NCBI RefSeq assembly: GCF_964204645.1
Contig: NC_134034.1
Location: forward strand, 10,039,414-10,103,413
DNA from: Tubulanus polymorphus
Taxonomy: Eukaryota; Nemertea; Palaeonemertea; Tubulaniformes; Tubulanidae
Length of the DNA stretch: 64,000 nucleotides
Direction of reading: 5' to 3'
The position numbers were made by a program, and so were the translations under genes. Below are positions 10,263 through 22,331 of the stretch, piece by piece. Within the stretch, counting starts at the first letter, position 1. Every line of letters begins with the position of its first letter. The notes below the pieces were generated by a model. The model was not told where the DNA came from, made no database searches, and saw only the letters and a program-made list of their open reading frames with translations.

Positions 10263-12087
10263 TCAAAGATGCACTTCGCCGATATTCAGATTCTTTTCGG
10301 CGAAATATTCCCGCATTTGCGCGGCAAAATTTTGCATTCGCCAAAGCTCGAGTAGCGACCCGCGCTCTTTGAAAAAGTTCCGCTTTCGTTCAAATTGGCT
10401 AACGGGCAACACGTAATGGCGCTTAGAACCGTCTTTCAATACCTGTTCGTAGTTATAGGTTAACGCGTATTCGGTATTATCGATCGTCACGGCCCCGCTG
10501 TCGTATTTCCTCAGCGAAATTCGCAACACCGCCGCACCGTCGACCCACTGTATACGATATCGCTGGCGACTGTAAAAGTTACCCAAAGAAAACGCGACGA
10601 ACGTGTCGGCGTCTCGGTTCCAGAGCATCGGCTGCAGCACGTGCGCGTGCGACCCGACGACCACGTTGACGCCTAATCTCGAGAAGATGTTCAACCAACG
10701 CGTCTGGCGCGAGGACTCGCATTCCTGGTATTCCTTACCCCAGTGAACGTACGCTATCATCTGATCGACGTTCTTGACAGCTGCAAACGATACGTCCCGT
10801 TCGATCGCCGCCTCGTCCAGCACGTTCACGATGTAAGGCAACGGGAACGAACTGAAGCTATTGTACGCGTCGGTATAGAACAAAATGGCGATTTGTATAC
10901 TGCGTTTAGTTAGAATCAGCGGCGAATTCTTTTTCCTGTCGCGTTCGTTTAGAAACGTACCCGAACGTCGAATGCGAAGGGAATCGAGGGTTTTGATTGT
11001 GCTTTCTACTCCGTCGGTTTTTCGATCGAAAGCGTGGTTGTTCGCAGTCGACAGCGCGTCGAAGCCGACATCTCTCAGGGCTCGAGGTAGCGCCGCCGGA
11101 CCGCTGAAACGTGGGAAGCCGGTGTAAGGTTTATGACCGATTGGCAATTCCAAGTTGCCGATTGTGAAATCGGTAGCATTCAGTATATGCCGCATGTACC
11201 TGGAAAAATTAATTCTATGTAAATTACTGAAATAAAGAATCTCACAATAAGAATAGTAACTAAAATTCCGAAATTTGCCAAATTTCGGAATTTTAGTTAC
11301 TATTCTTATTGAAGCTCAAAGATGGTCCTTGAGCTACTAGTTTATTTCGACTTCTACTTGATCCCAATAGTCATCTTCAGGATTATGGGAATGAAGTCAA
11401 AACGTTGAAATAACCTATGGTAGGTCAAGGAAATATTTTGGACTGGCTCTATTTCTTATAGTGGCATTTCACATTATCGTTACAACACGTGCACTGTGTT
11501 TCATCAATGGGTACTAAGTATATTATTCACTGTGGCAAGTGAGGATCCGCCAGGTGTTCTAGCGTGCAGTAGGACATCAACTACCGGTACAGTGACATGA
11601 TTCCATATTATGATTCCACATATTCCATAAGTCGTCATCCACAAAAAAAGCATCGAAGATCTCTCTGTCCGTGATGATACTGTGCTCAAATAGTGCCATG
11701 TACCCGTCGTCTTTGGTACAGTTTTATCACACAAGAAGATCGTAGAAATGCCGTTTTCACAATTATACGACACGTTTTTAGTACGGTAATGATACATTGG
11801 CACGGTTTGGTGACGTTAAACTGTACCAAAAATGTACCGAAATTTTACCAGTGAACCGTAAAATGGAAAAAGTGTTATACCTGAACGAGTAGTCAAAATT
11901 GTAGAGTCCAGTTTTGTTGTTGAATGCAGCTTTCTGTAACGTATCGTGTCCCATTATATCTCCTGTGAACTGTAGAGTCACTGTTTGATAACGACCATAG
12001 TGATTGCGACGCCTTCTCAACATCAGGGTGTAATACACAACAACCAATATCAACAGTATAAAACCTGCTCCTACAAGTCTCTTTATT
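10263..12087 (-). CDS. CapA/PGA_cap-like protein 1, 5' end unresolved
   Basis: Two visible coding exons: 12087-11881 and 11199-10263, joined in phase 2 (TTC AG|G TAC), giving about 380 residues. The first encodes a membrane anchor (IKRLVGAGFILLILVVVYY) followed by LQFTGDIMGHD. The second has GNLELPIG, STANNHAFD, AYVHWGKEY, VVGSHAHVLQP and FSLGNF. These are the hallmark blocks of the PGA_cap family (PF09587; bacterial CapA/PgsA of capsule and poly-gamma-glutamate synthesis), which has a metallophosphatase-like fold. The His, Asp and Asn positions of those blocks are intact. The protein is predicted to be a type II membrane protein facing outward or into the lumen. The exon at 12087 starts mid-codon after a clear acceptor and has no ATG where copy 2 has one, so a start exon must lie upstream or this copy is losing function. 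The animal role is unknown. Confidence 0.8.
11245..11311. repeat. 67-bp perfect palindrome (hairpin)
   Basis: Two 33-base arms, perfect reverse complements by eye, flank a single base at 11278 (centre 'ccgaaatttg c caaatttcgg'). It lies in the intron of CapA-like gene 1, about 45 bases from the exon 2 acceptor on the minus strand. It would form a very stable hairpin in the pre-mRNA. Confidence 0.85.
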
Positions 12088-12164
12088 CTGAAACAAAAAA
12101 ATTACTCAGTGATCCATCTCAGACTTGTTACATTTCTGTTTTTGTCCATCGGAAAAATTAGAAC

Positions 12165-12509
12165 CCCCGTGAAGCTGGCTCCCAGTTCCCGGTTCCCGGT
12201 TTGGCTCCCGATTCAAAACCATTGAATCGGGAGCCGAATCGGGAACCGGGAGCCGGCTACGGGTTCGGCTCCCGATTCAAAATGTGAAGCTGGCTACTTA
12301 TTCGATTCGACTCTATTGCGGACAGCAGGTAAACATAATTGCATAACTATGTCTGCTGATATGAGTTGACCGCAACCTTGTCCTCGGCCACCAGGCTAAT
12401 CGAGACGTCTGTATTAACACCATGCGTGTGACGATTGCCTCCCGATTCAAAACCATTTTGAATCGGGAGCAGAATCGGGAACCGGGAACCGGGAGCCAGC
12501 TTCACGGGG
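12165..12509. mobile_element. GC-rich fold-back element
   Basis: Terminal inverted repeats of about 50 bases (left 'ccccgtgaagctggctccc', right its complement) surround further internal inverted copies of 'ggctcccgattcaaaacc'. The whole 345 bp can fold into nested hairpins. No coding content. It lies between the two head-to-head CapA-like genes, just upstream of gene 1. Likely a fold-back or MITE-type element. Confidence 0.7.
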
Positions 12510-12885
12510 TGAAATTAGATGGGTGTCCATGAGGTGAGGACAAGTTTCGACTTTCAAGTTTAGTGAAAATTTTACATAAATCTTACAAAATTATACATAT
12601 AGTAGGTTTTGATTGTGTGGCTATTCGACTACGGGGAATGAACTACCTTAATGAACTTGGTGAATATGTTGTTTACCTACTGATCATGACTCCTATGCGA
12701 CTTGCACGACTTGCATCGACTGATCTGTAAAGCTTGAAGGCGTATAGGGATACACCAGCAGCGCTAGAACAGCTGCAGATGTTTTATAATGAACCTAACA
12801 CAGAATACAGGACTTTCGCGAGTGACAGCTTGTGGGCCGCCGCCTGTTTAACAACAGGGAACCTTATTGGGTAATATTGGGTAAT

Positions 12886-13428
12886 AGACCAGGAGCCACG
12901 GACATTTTATTCATAGGAAGAGAGAAAAATTGTTTAACATGCCCAATTTGTAGGAAACCACCCGAGTAACAACGAATGACGTTGCTGCCGGGTCATAGCC
13001 TGTACCTTTGGCCTAGGCGAGCCCCTAAAAGGGGGGTAAAATTTATTTTCAAGTAGCCTTATACACATGGAAGTAAATAATGTAAGTTTCATTCATTTCT
13101 CGCTATCTTTGAATAACTTTATTTTCAGCCCCCCCCCCCAAAAAAAATGCCACTGTTTAGGCCCCGGTACAGAAAAAAACTGCTGTCATGCTGAAAAATG
13201 ATATACCTACATTCATTTCTATGATTATCGATTAAATTATGCATTTCTAATGATCTTTGAATAAAGATAAATTTTACCCCCCTTTTAGGGGCCCGCCCTA
13301 GGCCAAAGGTACAGGTTATGACCCGGCAGCAACGTCATTCGTTGTTACTCGGGTGGTTTCCTACAAATTGGGCATGTTAAACAATTTTTCTCTCTTCCTA
13401 TGAATAAAATGTCCGTGGCTCCTGGTCT
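12886..13428. mobile_element. 543-bp fold-back element with ~165-bp inverted arms
   Basis: Left arm 12886 to about 13049 and right arm about 13265-13428 are reverse complements with few mismatches (ends 'agaccaggagccacgg' and its complement). The 215-bp centre is AT-rich with a C-run at 13130. No transposase frame is present. I could not find a clear target-site duplication. It lies in the intergenic region of the divergent CapA-like pair. Confidence 0.8.
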
Positions 13429-15072
13429 CCACAATCCCAACGTTCTTTTGGTAAAGATCAATGATCATCAACCAGAGCATAGTTGTAGTACAATAGCCAC
13501 ACTTAAACGTGGTGAACGGACGATAAGATAAAAAAACCCACTGGTTGGGTCTTATGCCTTATCTTATGGTTGGGTTTTTATCTTATCAACCACAGCAACT
13601 TGTTGAGATCCCCGCATGAGACCTGCAAGGCCCTCCCAAAATTATCCAAAGCCCTGCTTCAACTTTCAGAATTCGAGCCCATTTATACAAATCTATCTTG
13701 CTGGTACGTTCGTCAAAATAACTACTTCGTAGAAAACAATGATTAATTATTTGCATCTCTTCCTAGAATTGATATTTTGATTGGCATCTCTTACTAGATA
13801 TTTCAATTCTTGAGAGGACTGAATTCTAGTGAGATGATTTATGATAGGGAAGTTAATGATATTCTAGAATATTGAATTTTGTTAGATTGTGCCAGGATGA
13901 TAGATTCAGCTTTTATATGTTCATATGTTCCCCTACTCGTTACACCTGTTATCATTCCATTGTGACCACATTCTCAGTGTCAAGAACCTGCGGACTGTGG
14001 TAGCTCTTCATCTTCACAGATCTATTGTTTAAAAAATAATTTTTCAATCATATTTTCGTTGTTGATTTTTCAATATGGTCGGTATTTCAGATTGGATTAA
14101 ACAAATTTGTTCTCAGAAGGATGCTGGCGTTGAGCAGTGGCATTAACAAGGTTAGGGTTATATAACTGTAACTGGGATCTTGAAACGGTCGCTGGTTGTT
14201 ATGATGCCAATATTATTATATCGTTATGCAAGAAGGACCTAGATATTGAAGATTTAACTATGCTACGCCGATGTGTCGGGCAGAACGCTTCTGTACATCT
14301 CCAGAGATCTGTTCGAAAAAAAGAATATCCTTTTTCAACGGATTTACGTTTTTAATTCTTAACGCGAGCCTCTTGATTTCGATATGTTGATACATGGACA
14401 TAAGAAAATCCCACAATTGGAAAAATATCGATCGTTTCATTGATCATCGGATTTTCAGTCAGCGAATGAACTAGGAATGTCTAGACTAGTTATTTATACT
14501 CCAATATATCTCTCGATAATGCGCATAAACCATTGCTAAATAGAACGATCATTTCAATTTGTGTCATATGCATTAGAAATCATCTATGAATTTATGTACC
14601 AGTATCTATGACTCTGGCGCACATTAACGTCCCCTATTTATCCGTCAGCTGCGGCTAATTTCATATTTGTCTGTACATCGTAACAATCGGAACGTACGAT
14701 TTCAGCCAGGATCATATAGAAAGAGAATCTCGATGCGGGAGTATGGGGGCACATACTGAATTTTACTGAATTCTAATTTTTTAATTCTAACGTGTCGCGC
14801 TAGTGGAGCGAAACTGTTGATCCTTTCCCTGCTGTAGATATCCTGTGCGTTAGGTAAGTTTCCATCTTAGCTGAGATAGCTCATTTTGCGATATCCAGGT
14901 AAGCTCCAATTGCTCGAATCATAATTGTATATTTTACCCTGCGAGATAGGTCACTTGATGCGTTTTGCCGCTTTGGAAAATCTTAAGTAGCTGAATAGTA
15001 AATGAAACGGGTAAATAAATTAATTATGATAAACGAATGAATTGATAGCATATAAAACTATCATTTTAGAGA
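13429..15072. other. Spacer upstream of CapA-like gene 2
   Basis: A small imperfect inverted repeat at about 13528-13590 ('gataagataaaaaaaccca' against 'tgggtttttatcttatc') resembles the ends of the fold-back at 62320-62553. Otherwise it is AT-rich with no supported gene. Short open frames around 14137-14440 show no family signal. Confidence 0.4.
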
Positions 15073-16896
15073 ATGTTTCGTCGCTATAAGAAGTTACTAG
15101 CCATCTGCGCGTTGCTCGTGGTCGCGTATTACGTCATCTACCGAAGATCTCCGGCGATGGTTTCCGATGATGCCCGAACACCGCCGAAGACGATATCGAT
15201 GGTATTTACGGGTGACATCATGGCGCACCGGAACATAACGCGATCGGTGTTCGACGAGAAAACTCAAACTTACGATTACAACCCAATATTCAGGTAACTT
15301 TATTTCAATGTAACTGAATGTTTCAACTGAAGTTTTGAACACATGTGAAGTGTGGACGATCAGTTTTTGAAAATGCGCTGAATGTGATAAAATGTCTAAT
15401 GTCTGGTGTTTGTAGTTCATTTTCAATTAAAAAATGTCTTAAGTGAAGTTTTAAACAAAAGAGTTAAGCGTGGACGATCAGTCTTTGAAAGTAAGCAGAT
15501 AAAATGCCTAATATCTGGTGTTTGAAGTTCATGTTCGATTAAAAATGTCTCAGGTGAAGTTTTGAACACAAGTGTGAATGATCAGGTCTTGAAAGTGTGC
15601 TGATAAGATGTCTAATATTTGGTGTTTGTAGTTCGTTTTCAATTAGAAATGTCTCGGGTGAAGCACTCAACTTAATTAATCTTTAACTGAAATTACGAAC
15701 TCATTATTTTACCTGTTTTTAGTTACAATGCTCTATTTGCAGCGAAAACCCGTAATTTATGAAAAAATAATCGGCTACTACTTCTCGTCTTAATCTTAAC
15801 GTAAATATTTGGCATCATCTGTTTAAGGTACGTGAAAAGCAGATTATCAAGCGCAGACTTCGCGATCGGCAATCTTGAATGTACAGTCGGTTCTTCTCCG
15901 GATGCGGACTGGGTGGACGGCCACTTTGCGATGGTCGTGCCTCCGTCGTTCATCGAAGCTTTACGTAACGCCGGATTCGACGTGCTGGTTACGGCAAACA
16001 ATCACGCAAACGATATCGGAAAAGCGGGTATCGTCAAAACGAGCGAAACTCTAGACGAATTCGGCATCAGACACACGGGAGCGTTCGTCGACGGTGACGC
16101 GCGTCGGAGACTCTCACCGTTAATTCTCGAAAAGGACGGGTTCCGTATCGCGCTGCTGGCGTTCACCAGACACGTACCGTCCGAGTTTAAAATGGAACCG
16201 CCGACCGAAATGAACTATCTCGAAGAAACGACTATTCGTCGCGAGGTGGAACGCGCTAAAAACATGAACGTCGACCAGATCATCGCCTTCGTGCATTGGG
16301 GTAAAGAATTCCAAGAACACCCCGATTACTATCGGCAAAAATTGTGGTTTAAATTTTTCAAAGAACTCGGCGTGAATATAGTGATCGGGTCTCACCCTCA
16401 CGTGCTACAACCGATGGTTTGGGATAAAAAGGACGACTCCTTGGTCGTGTATTCGTTGGGTAATTTCTTAGCCGATATGAAATACAAGATTATTTCGCTG
16501 AGAGGTGCGGCCATTTTTCGTCTGGTTCTGGAAAAGTGCGCAGACGGCAAAGTATCGATTAAAACGGCCGACTACGATTTGACTTTCATTCAAAAACGAA
16601 TGACCGAGAACGAAGAAACGTCGTACGTCATTCTACCGATCGACGACTTCGAAAATAACGCGAGTTTTTTCAGCGATTTGAAAACGAAAAACGATTACCT
16701 GCTTCGTTCGGCTTCGGATTTGAGACGATTGATGGCCGCCGAAACGAAGGGAATCTACGAATCGTGTCGCGGGAATAGTCGACGCGGAAGTCTCGAGTTC
16801 GAATCGCAGTACTTGCGCATGAATTCAACGGCGCCGCCTGTTAGAATATATCCATCGATCTATTCGGAAAACCCGGAGGAGTCGATTGCTCCGTAG
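15073..16896 (+). CDS. CapA/PGA_cap-like protein 2, membrane-anchored
   Basis: Two exons: 15073-15293 and 15828-16896, joined in phase 2 (TTC AG|G TAC) at exactly the position used by gene 1. Product 429 residues. N-terminal signal anchor (KKLLAICALLVVAYYVIY, about 6-23), then VFTGDIMAHR (about 44-53), GNLECTVG, TANNHANDIG, FVHWGKEFQEHP, VIGSHPHVLQP and YSLGNFL, the full set of PGA_cap blocks. The C-terminal ~50 residues form a tail absent from gene 1. The start ATG sits three bases after a good acceptor (tttag|aga ATG), so a 5' untranslated exon is likely. AATAAA at 17375-17380. In bacteria the family takes part in polyglutamate or capsule export. In animals it may act on an extracellular polymer or phosphoester, which is inference. 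Confidence 0.85.
15325..15665 (+). repeat. Tandem ~97-bp repeat, four copies
   Basis: Unit 'gaagt...gtggacgatcag..tgaaagtgtgctgataa.atgtctaatgtctggtgtttgtagttcat...aaaatgtctc'. Inside the intron of CapA-like gene 2. Single copies recur at 1170-1310, around 6010-6050, 56530-56625 (reverse), 60440-60545 and 60715-60820, including introns of CAP gene 1 and of the gene at 58978-63875. Confidence 0.75.
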
Positions 16897-16959
16897 CCGG
16901 CCTGACCTTCACCCAGCCCTGGCAGTGGTTGTCTCCACACAGTGATTGGTAAATCAGAC

Positions 16960-17270
16960 ACACTAAAGCCAGGCGTAGGTCGACCTTGCGCCCCCACTTG
17001 TAAGTCAGTTGCGATGTGATTTCCAGCGACTGTGTGCGACTAGTTGCTCCCAGTCGCAAGAGCGCGTAGATCGGTTGCGACGGTCGCGTCGCCTAGCAGA
17101 AAGTAGAACATGTGCGACTCATTGCGACTGGCGTCGCTGGCAGTCGCAACCCGTCAAGGTAGCGTAGGTCGGTTGGTCGTTGCGACGCGATCGTCGCTGG
17201 TGGTCGCAGTGAGTCGCGTCGCATTCAGTCGCAAGCCGTCGCAAGGCCGACCTACGCCCGGCTTAAGGTT
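16960..17270. repeat. GTCGC/GCGAC-rich degenerate repeat
   Basis: More than fifteen copies of GTCGCA/TGCGAC in both orientations within about 300 bases, immediately 3' of CapA-like gene 2. The similar ends ('agccaggcgtaggtcgacc' near 16973 and 'ggccgacctacgcccggct' near 17248) form an inverted pair, so this is probably a short GC-rich transposable element bounded by terminal inverted repeats. Confidence 0.6.
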
Positions 17271-20164
17271 CTTGGTGAAGGCCGACCCTGCTCCGCGCGT
17301 GTTTGGTTCATCTTTTCATTGTTACTATTATTTAATGTATGATGCACAGTCTTAGGAGATAATTATTCTTCTAAAATAAAGATCTCGTATTCGATTGTCA
17401 TTTGATTTCAATGATTTTTCAGAAAAATTACAATTCTTATCAGCAAGCTTTCGCTCTGGTGCTGAGTGCAAAGTGGAATCGCTTTGTGGACCTACAATTT
17501 CGTCTGTCTGTCACGCTGACTGATTTGACACCATGGATGGCTCCGAATACAATTTTTCAAATATCAATCTAGAAAGACACTGACCTGAATGGACTGGATA
17601 AAGGCAAAGCGACAACCGTCGGTATCGATACGGTTCTTTTGAACATGAATCTTTCGGCCACACGCACCCATCGTGCGGCCGGATCCCGACCCGTCCTAAC
17701 CAACGATTAATTCATCTGTACCCCAGGTTTCAAACGACACTTGAGACATTTCTTTTCAAAGTATGTTTCTGGAGAGAGAATTATATCATAACAACAGGGC
17801 CTATCCTCTAAAGTGGTTCAGCTGAGCCTCGACGATCTCATGGAATTACGAGCACCCAGGGCGAACTTCGGTTATCAGAGTTACGACTATTGTCGAACTA
17901 AACGAAAACGAATGTCCGTTAGTCGGTGGTCCGGAGATGGTCGACCATGCAATTGACTTAAATGATTATTGCAGTATCTATATACGGGGTACAGCAGTTT
18001 AGTAACTAAAACTAACAGATTTGTCATAAAGAGTGAGACTTAAATGATTATTTCAGTATCTTTATACGGGGTACAGCAGTTTACTAACTAAAACTAACTT
18101 TGCGCCTAATTATTCATGAGTTTGATTATTCTTACATAAATTAGCAGCATTTTTTGGTTACTCTGTCTCTGCCTACGTACGACTCTTACTCTTAGGCCAT
18201 TTAGACCGAAGAGCATTCGAGATTAATCGTCACGTTTGAGCACGACTGCTCTGTTGAACTGAATCATCATTCATGAACATGTAGACCGGAAATAAATCGG
18301 AGTTACGCATGCGCAACGAAGCACCGACCTGGTGTGAAAAAAAATTCGCGGCTTCGCATCCAGGACTCTGAGCACTGTCTCTATTATACTCCTGACTTCT
18401 GAATGATTACTGTGGAGAAGATAAAACTACCCCGGCCCCGATTCCCAATCAAAAAGTGTTCATTCCTTCAAGTGTCGATTCTTTACACGTATTGCATTAT
18501 AGCATATATCTATATATATATATATCTATATGATGCAATAGTTGGGTCCAAAAAGTTCGGCTTCCTTACTTGTACCTTCGATTTCTGTTGCAGTCGTCAC
18601 ATTTGCTCCCTCACCGATAATCATCTAATTTTTCTGACTTTATAAACGTCTTTCCGACCCATAATTCGGGCAGTTCGCTTAGTATTAGACACTATTACCA
18701 CCAGTGGCCCACGAGAGCAGTTTGTGTGAATTTGGCGGGCATATTTTTAACCGATCGCCCGCTCCGCTAGCCATGAGGCTTGCGTGAGGGTAAAAATACT
18801 ATCTATTAATATTCTGACACTCAATACACTTTTTTCCTTACACTTTCTAAACTTCCTTCCGCGAAGTGACGTCTAAGGCTGGCTTCATGTCGACGCCTAG
18901 ACCAACGCAACCGGCCGGATAATCGCCGATTAGCGCCACATAACCTCAGCGTTTTAAAACTTCGATACATTTTCACACTTCAAAAGAAAAGATGCCATTG
19001 ACCGTAATTCAAGAATGGCCAGTGACCTACCTGCAATACCTTTTGAAATCATTCCCCAAAGCTTTTGTTATCGGCGATGCAACCAATCACCGGCTACGAA
19101 TTTTAAGGGGGTCAGTTAAAAACTGGTGGGCGCTCCTACAAGTTGTCATTACACTTGGAAATTCTACACGGCGAAGAAGTCTCTGTCGCTGGATATTGCT
19201 GAGATAGGACACGTTTTAGAAAAAGAGAATTTTCGTTAGATTGTAACAAACGCAGCTGAGCTGATAAACTATTTGTTATTAATACAACTGGATTTTGGCA
19301 ACAGGACACGGAATTTAAAAATGACTTTAAAATTGACTCTTAAATAAAAGGATTACATTTTCAAAGTGCTGCTTCATCCGCGTAACAAGGTTGCTGTAAG
19401 GTAGGTGGAACATTTATTTAAAATTAGCGGTCGAAATTATGTTTTATAGGTTTAGATTTAGGAAAAAATAGTTGCACTTTAGGTTAGGGTTAGGTTAGGT
19501 TTGATTAACAGGTACCGATACCCAGTATTACAGCTTCATGGAAGATACAACAGACTCGCCTTCTGATGAAAAAAAGAGCGGTCCGAATTGAATAAGGTAG
19601 GACATATTTCAGCGTGGACTTATCAACTAGAGTTGATACGTCCATGATTTCAGTGAGAAGAAAAAGACCCCCCGGGCCACAGAAGATCGAACCCGAAGTT
19701 GAATGATGATGACAGAGTGGCTTGAAAAAATTCAGGTGCGACTTGTATGACATGTCTAATAGTTCTTGTAGATAAATAGAATTGATAGAATTTATGTTAG
19801 TTCTAACTAGTTATTTGACCCCCCAATTAAAACATAATTTCAACTGTTAATTCTTAGGTATTTTGAATATATATCACAATTATCCAACCCCCACCCCCCC
19901 CCCCCCCCACCGTCACCCCTCCCCTTAAAACGAAACTTCCGCGATTTTGTGGGTTAAGCGTGACTTTGGTAGGATGAGGAATTGACGATTTGGACTTGAC
20001 AACTTTTTTCTACATAATAGAAACTACATAAACGTTAACACATGTAGAGCTAGGTGGTTGGACTATTAACCCCCCAAAAATACGCACAGAAACAGTGATA
20101 CAAATATAAAACAATAGACAAATATACACTTATATAATATTACACATTAAAATGATAGAATTAA

Positions 20165-20310
20165 ATTTTTAACGCGCCATTTTATTTTGAAGTAATCTCG
20201 CACCATTTTTTCGAAGTCTCATCTCGCGCCATTTTATTTTTCATCTAACGCCATTTTGTTTGGAGGTAATCTCGCGCCATTTTATTTGGAGGTAATCTCG
20301 CGCCATTTTA
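20165..20310 (+). repeat. ~27-bp 'cgcgccattttatttggaggtaatct' array
   Basis: About five imperfect units built on 'tcgcgccattttattt', one of them replaced by 'tctaacgccattttg'. No coding meaning seen. Confidence 0.75.
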
Positions 20311-20391
20311 TTTGTCTTTTTGCGCATCCCAGATACATCACTTATTGTGTTGTTCTGTAATTTATCATATGTCAACTCACTCAGTTATGTA

Positions 20392-20530
20392 TTGTAATAT
20401 GTATTGTATTGTGTATTGTACCATGTATTATATTATGTATTGTATTATGTATTGTACCATATATTGTAATATGTATTGTACCATGTATTGTATTATGTAT
20501 TGTAATATGTATTGTATTATGTATATGTAA
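20392..20530 (+). repeat. 'tgtattgta' microsatellite-like array
   Basis: About a dozen units of 'atgtattgtaYYatgtatt' type, period 11-12. It gives a spurious open frame of MYC-type repeats and should not be called a gene. Confidence 0.8.
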
Positions 20531-22331
20531 TTACTCTTCTCACTTGGTTCTCTCTAATTAGAGTCAGTCTGCCTATAAATACTGATTAGTAGCGAAAGCT
20601 TGTGCGTCAAATAAACCTATATTGTATACTTATACTTGTCTCATTATAATTATTCTAAACCCGGTTTATACCCCAGGCTCCTCTACGGAATAAGGGAACA
20701 TCTTGTTTTAATTCCTGATTCGGACCCACTGTCGTAGCCTTCGTCAGTGGACACAGGACAACTCGGGCTGGATTCGAACCCTTGAAAGCAGCAGGCCCAT
20801 TTTTCTTGGACAATGAGAAAATCTTCTAAGACTAAGATTCGATTTTCAGCCTTCTTTGACGAAGAGAACTTCGAATGTCAGTTAGTCGGAACCATAGTCC
20901 GGAAATAGTTCGGAAATAAAGCGCATTCGGTTATTAGTTCCGACCACTAGTCGACTAGATACGAGAACTGATTTGGCCCTTACTGAGGAACTAGGATTCT
21001 GACCCGGCGGACACGAACATCAGCCAGGAACAAGATAGTCCCGACCAGTCTGACCAGTGTGTGGTCGGCGGGTGAGAGAGGATTTACGTACAAGGCAAGC
21101 AACATCTGAGCCTCGCTTGGAAGATCTCAACTGAAGGCGCTGCGATGCACTAATCTCGGTAAGTGGACTTTATTAGAATATCATGACACTGAACGCAGAC
21201 GCGAATTTTCACACAAGGTCCATATTGAATGGGACAGGCAACCAGTCTAGCGCAGAATTAGACCGGCGACCAGTCTACCATATCAGGCTGATCCTCGCTT
21301 GCCACAAGTGAAATCCTCAATAGCCACAGTAGACAGCGCAGTTCTTTTGGGATTCGAACCCAAGCGAACGGAGCACCGTCTAATCTTTTCAGTTCTCTAC
21401 TCTGCAGTCAGAAAATGTAAGGAATTCAACACCAGATTTTACAGCTTTTTGTGCCGTTTTCGCCGAGAAGTCGATCTTAATAGCCAGTAATTGTACGGAC
21501 GTAAGTTTCGACCGCGAATTGAAATCGATTCACGGCGAACTTCTGCTGATTGAGGCATAAATACGCGAAAATAGTCTGGGTTTAATTCGTTCAGTTATAG
21601 TAACAGCGACGTCACGTAGGCCTCAAAAAATAAACAAAAGCGGTTTCATTTTTGTCGTAGACCGAAATTTGCTCCATTGTTTTTGAGACGGTATTTGAAA
21701 TTTAGGGGATTGGTTTTGCCTCGTTTAATGAGAAATTTGATAAAGTGAAAGATATGTAAATACACAATTCTTTTTTGTTCATTGCACAAAACAACATAAA
21801 CATTGAAGTTAAATTTGAAGTTTCTATTTCAACATAGCTTGATAGGATGTCAGGTGACCAAGCTAAAGTCAGTTTTCATAGTAAATACAATGTATATCTT
21901 GTTCAGGATCGGCGCAAGTGATCCATTTTTAGGTAGGCCCTATTTGAAGGATCCATCAAAAATTCTTGGACTGACTAAAGTTTTAGCAAAATCCCTTATT
22001 ATTATGTATCTTACCTTAGCTGTAATCCCTCAAATGGGGTCGTCTCAGAGAGTAGAGATATCATTTTCTTAATTAAATCAAGTTTCTTACCTTTCAAGGG
22101 TCTTAAAATCATTTTGCTTTCACAAGTCAATTTAAGCCTACAATTGCTAGGCCGTTCGAATACCCCAACGAAGCCTTCACCAATTCCCCCTGATTGACTG
22201 AACAAATTCTAGATTTAGATCTAGGCCTAGTTTTATTAGAACTTCTAAAATTTCAATTATCTCGCAAAAATTATCCCAGCGCTCAAAATTCACTTTCTGT
22301 GGCAGCCGCGACGCTGGAAGAATAAAGAAAG

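Larger units (their letters stand above)
17271..22331. other. Long gene-poor, repeat-rich stretch
   Basis: No coding exon is supported. Contents: AATAAA at 17375; a (TA)n-like patch near 18508-18530; a C-run at 19890-19910; the two arrays listed separately at 20165-20530; and a half-copy of the palindromic element (20585-20620, compare 39398-39525). Two spots with a tRNA B-box-like word in reverse ('ggattcgaaccc' near 20771 and 21351) suggest SINE remnants. The final ~100 bases before 22332 are the upstream region of the KDM4 gene. Confidence 0.45.

Noticed and set aside
14137-14440. Small frames on both strands between fold-back and CapA-like gene 2
   Set aside because: No family signal, no splice context, overlapping both strands in AT-rich DNA.
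10263-16896. Bacterial contamination or a bacterial contig
   Set aside because: Both CapA-like genes have a spliceosomal intron at the same position and sit in a contig full of animal genes and repeats.
20312-20530. Cys/Met/Tyr-rich 72-residue frame
   Set aside because: Artefact of the 'tgtattgta' array.
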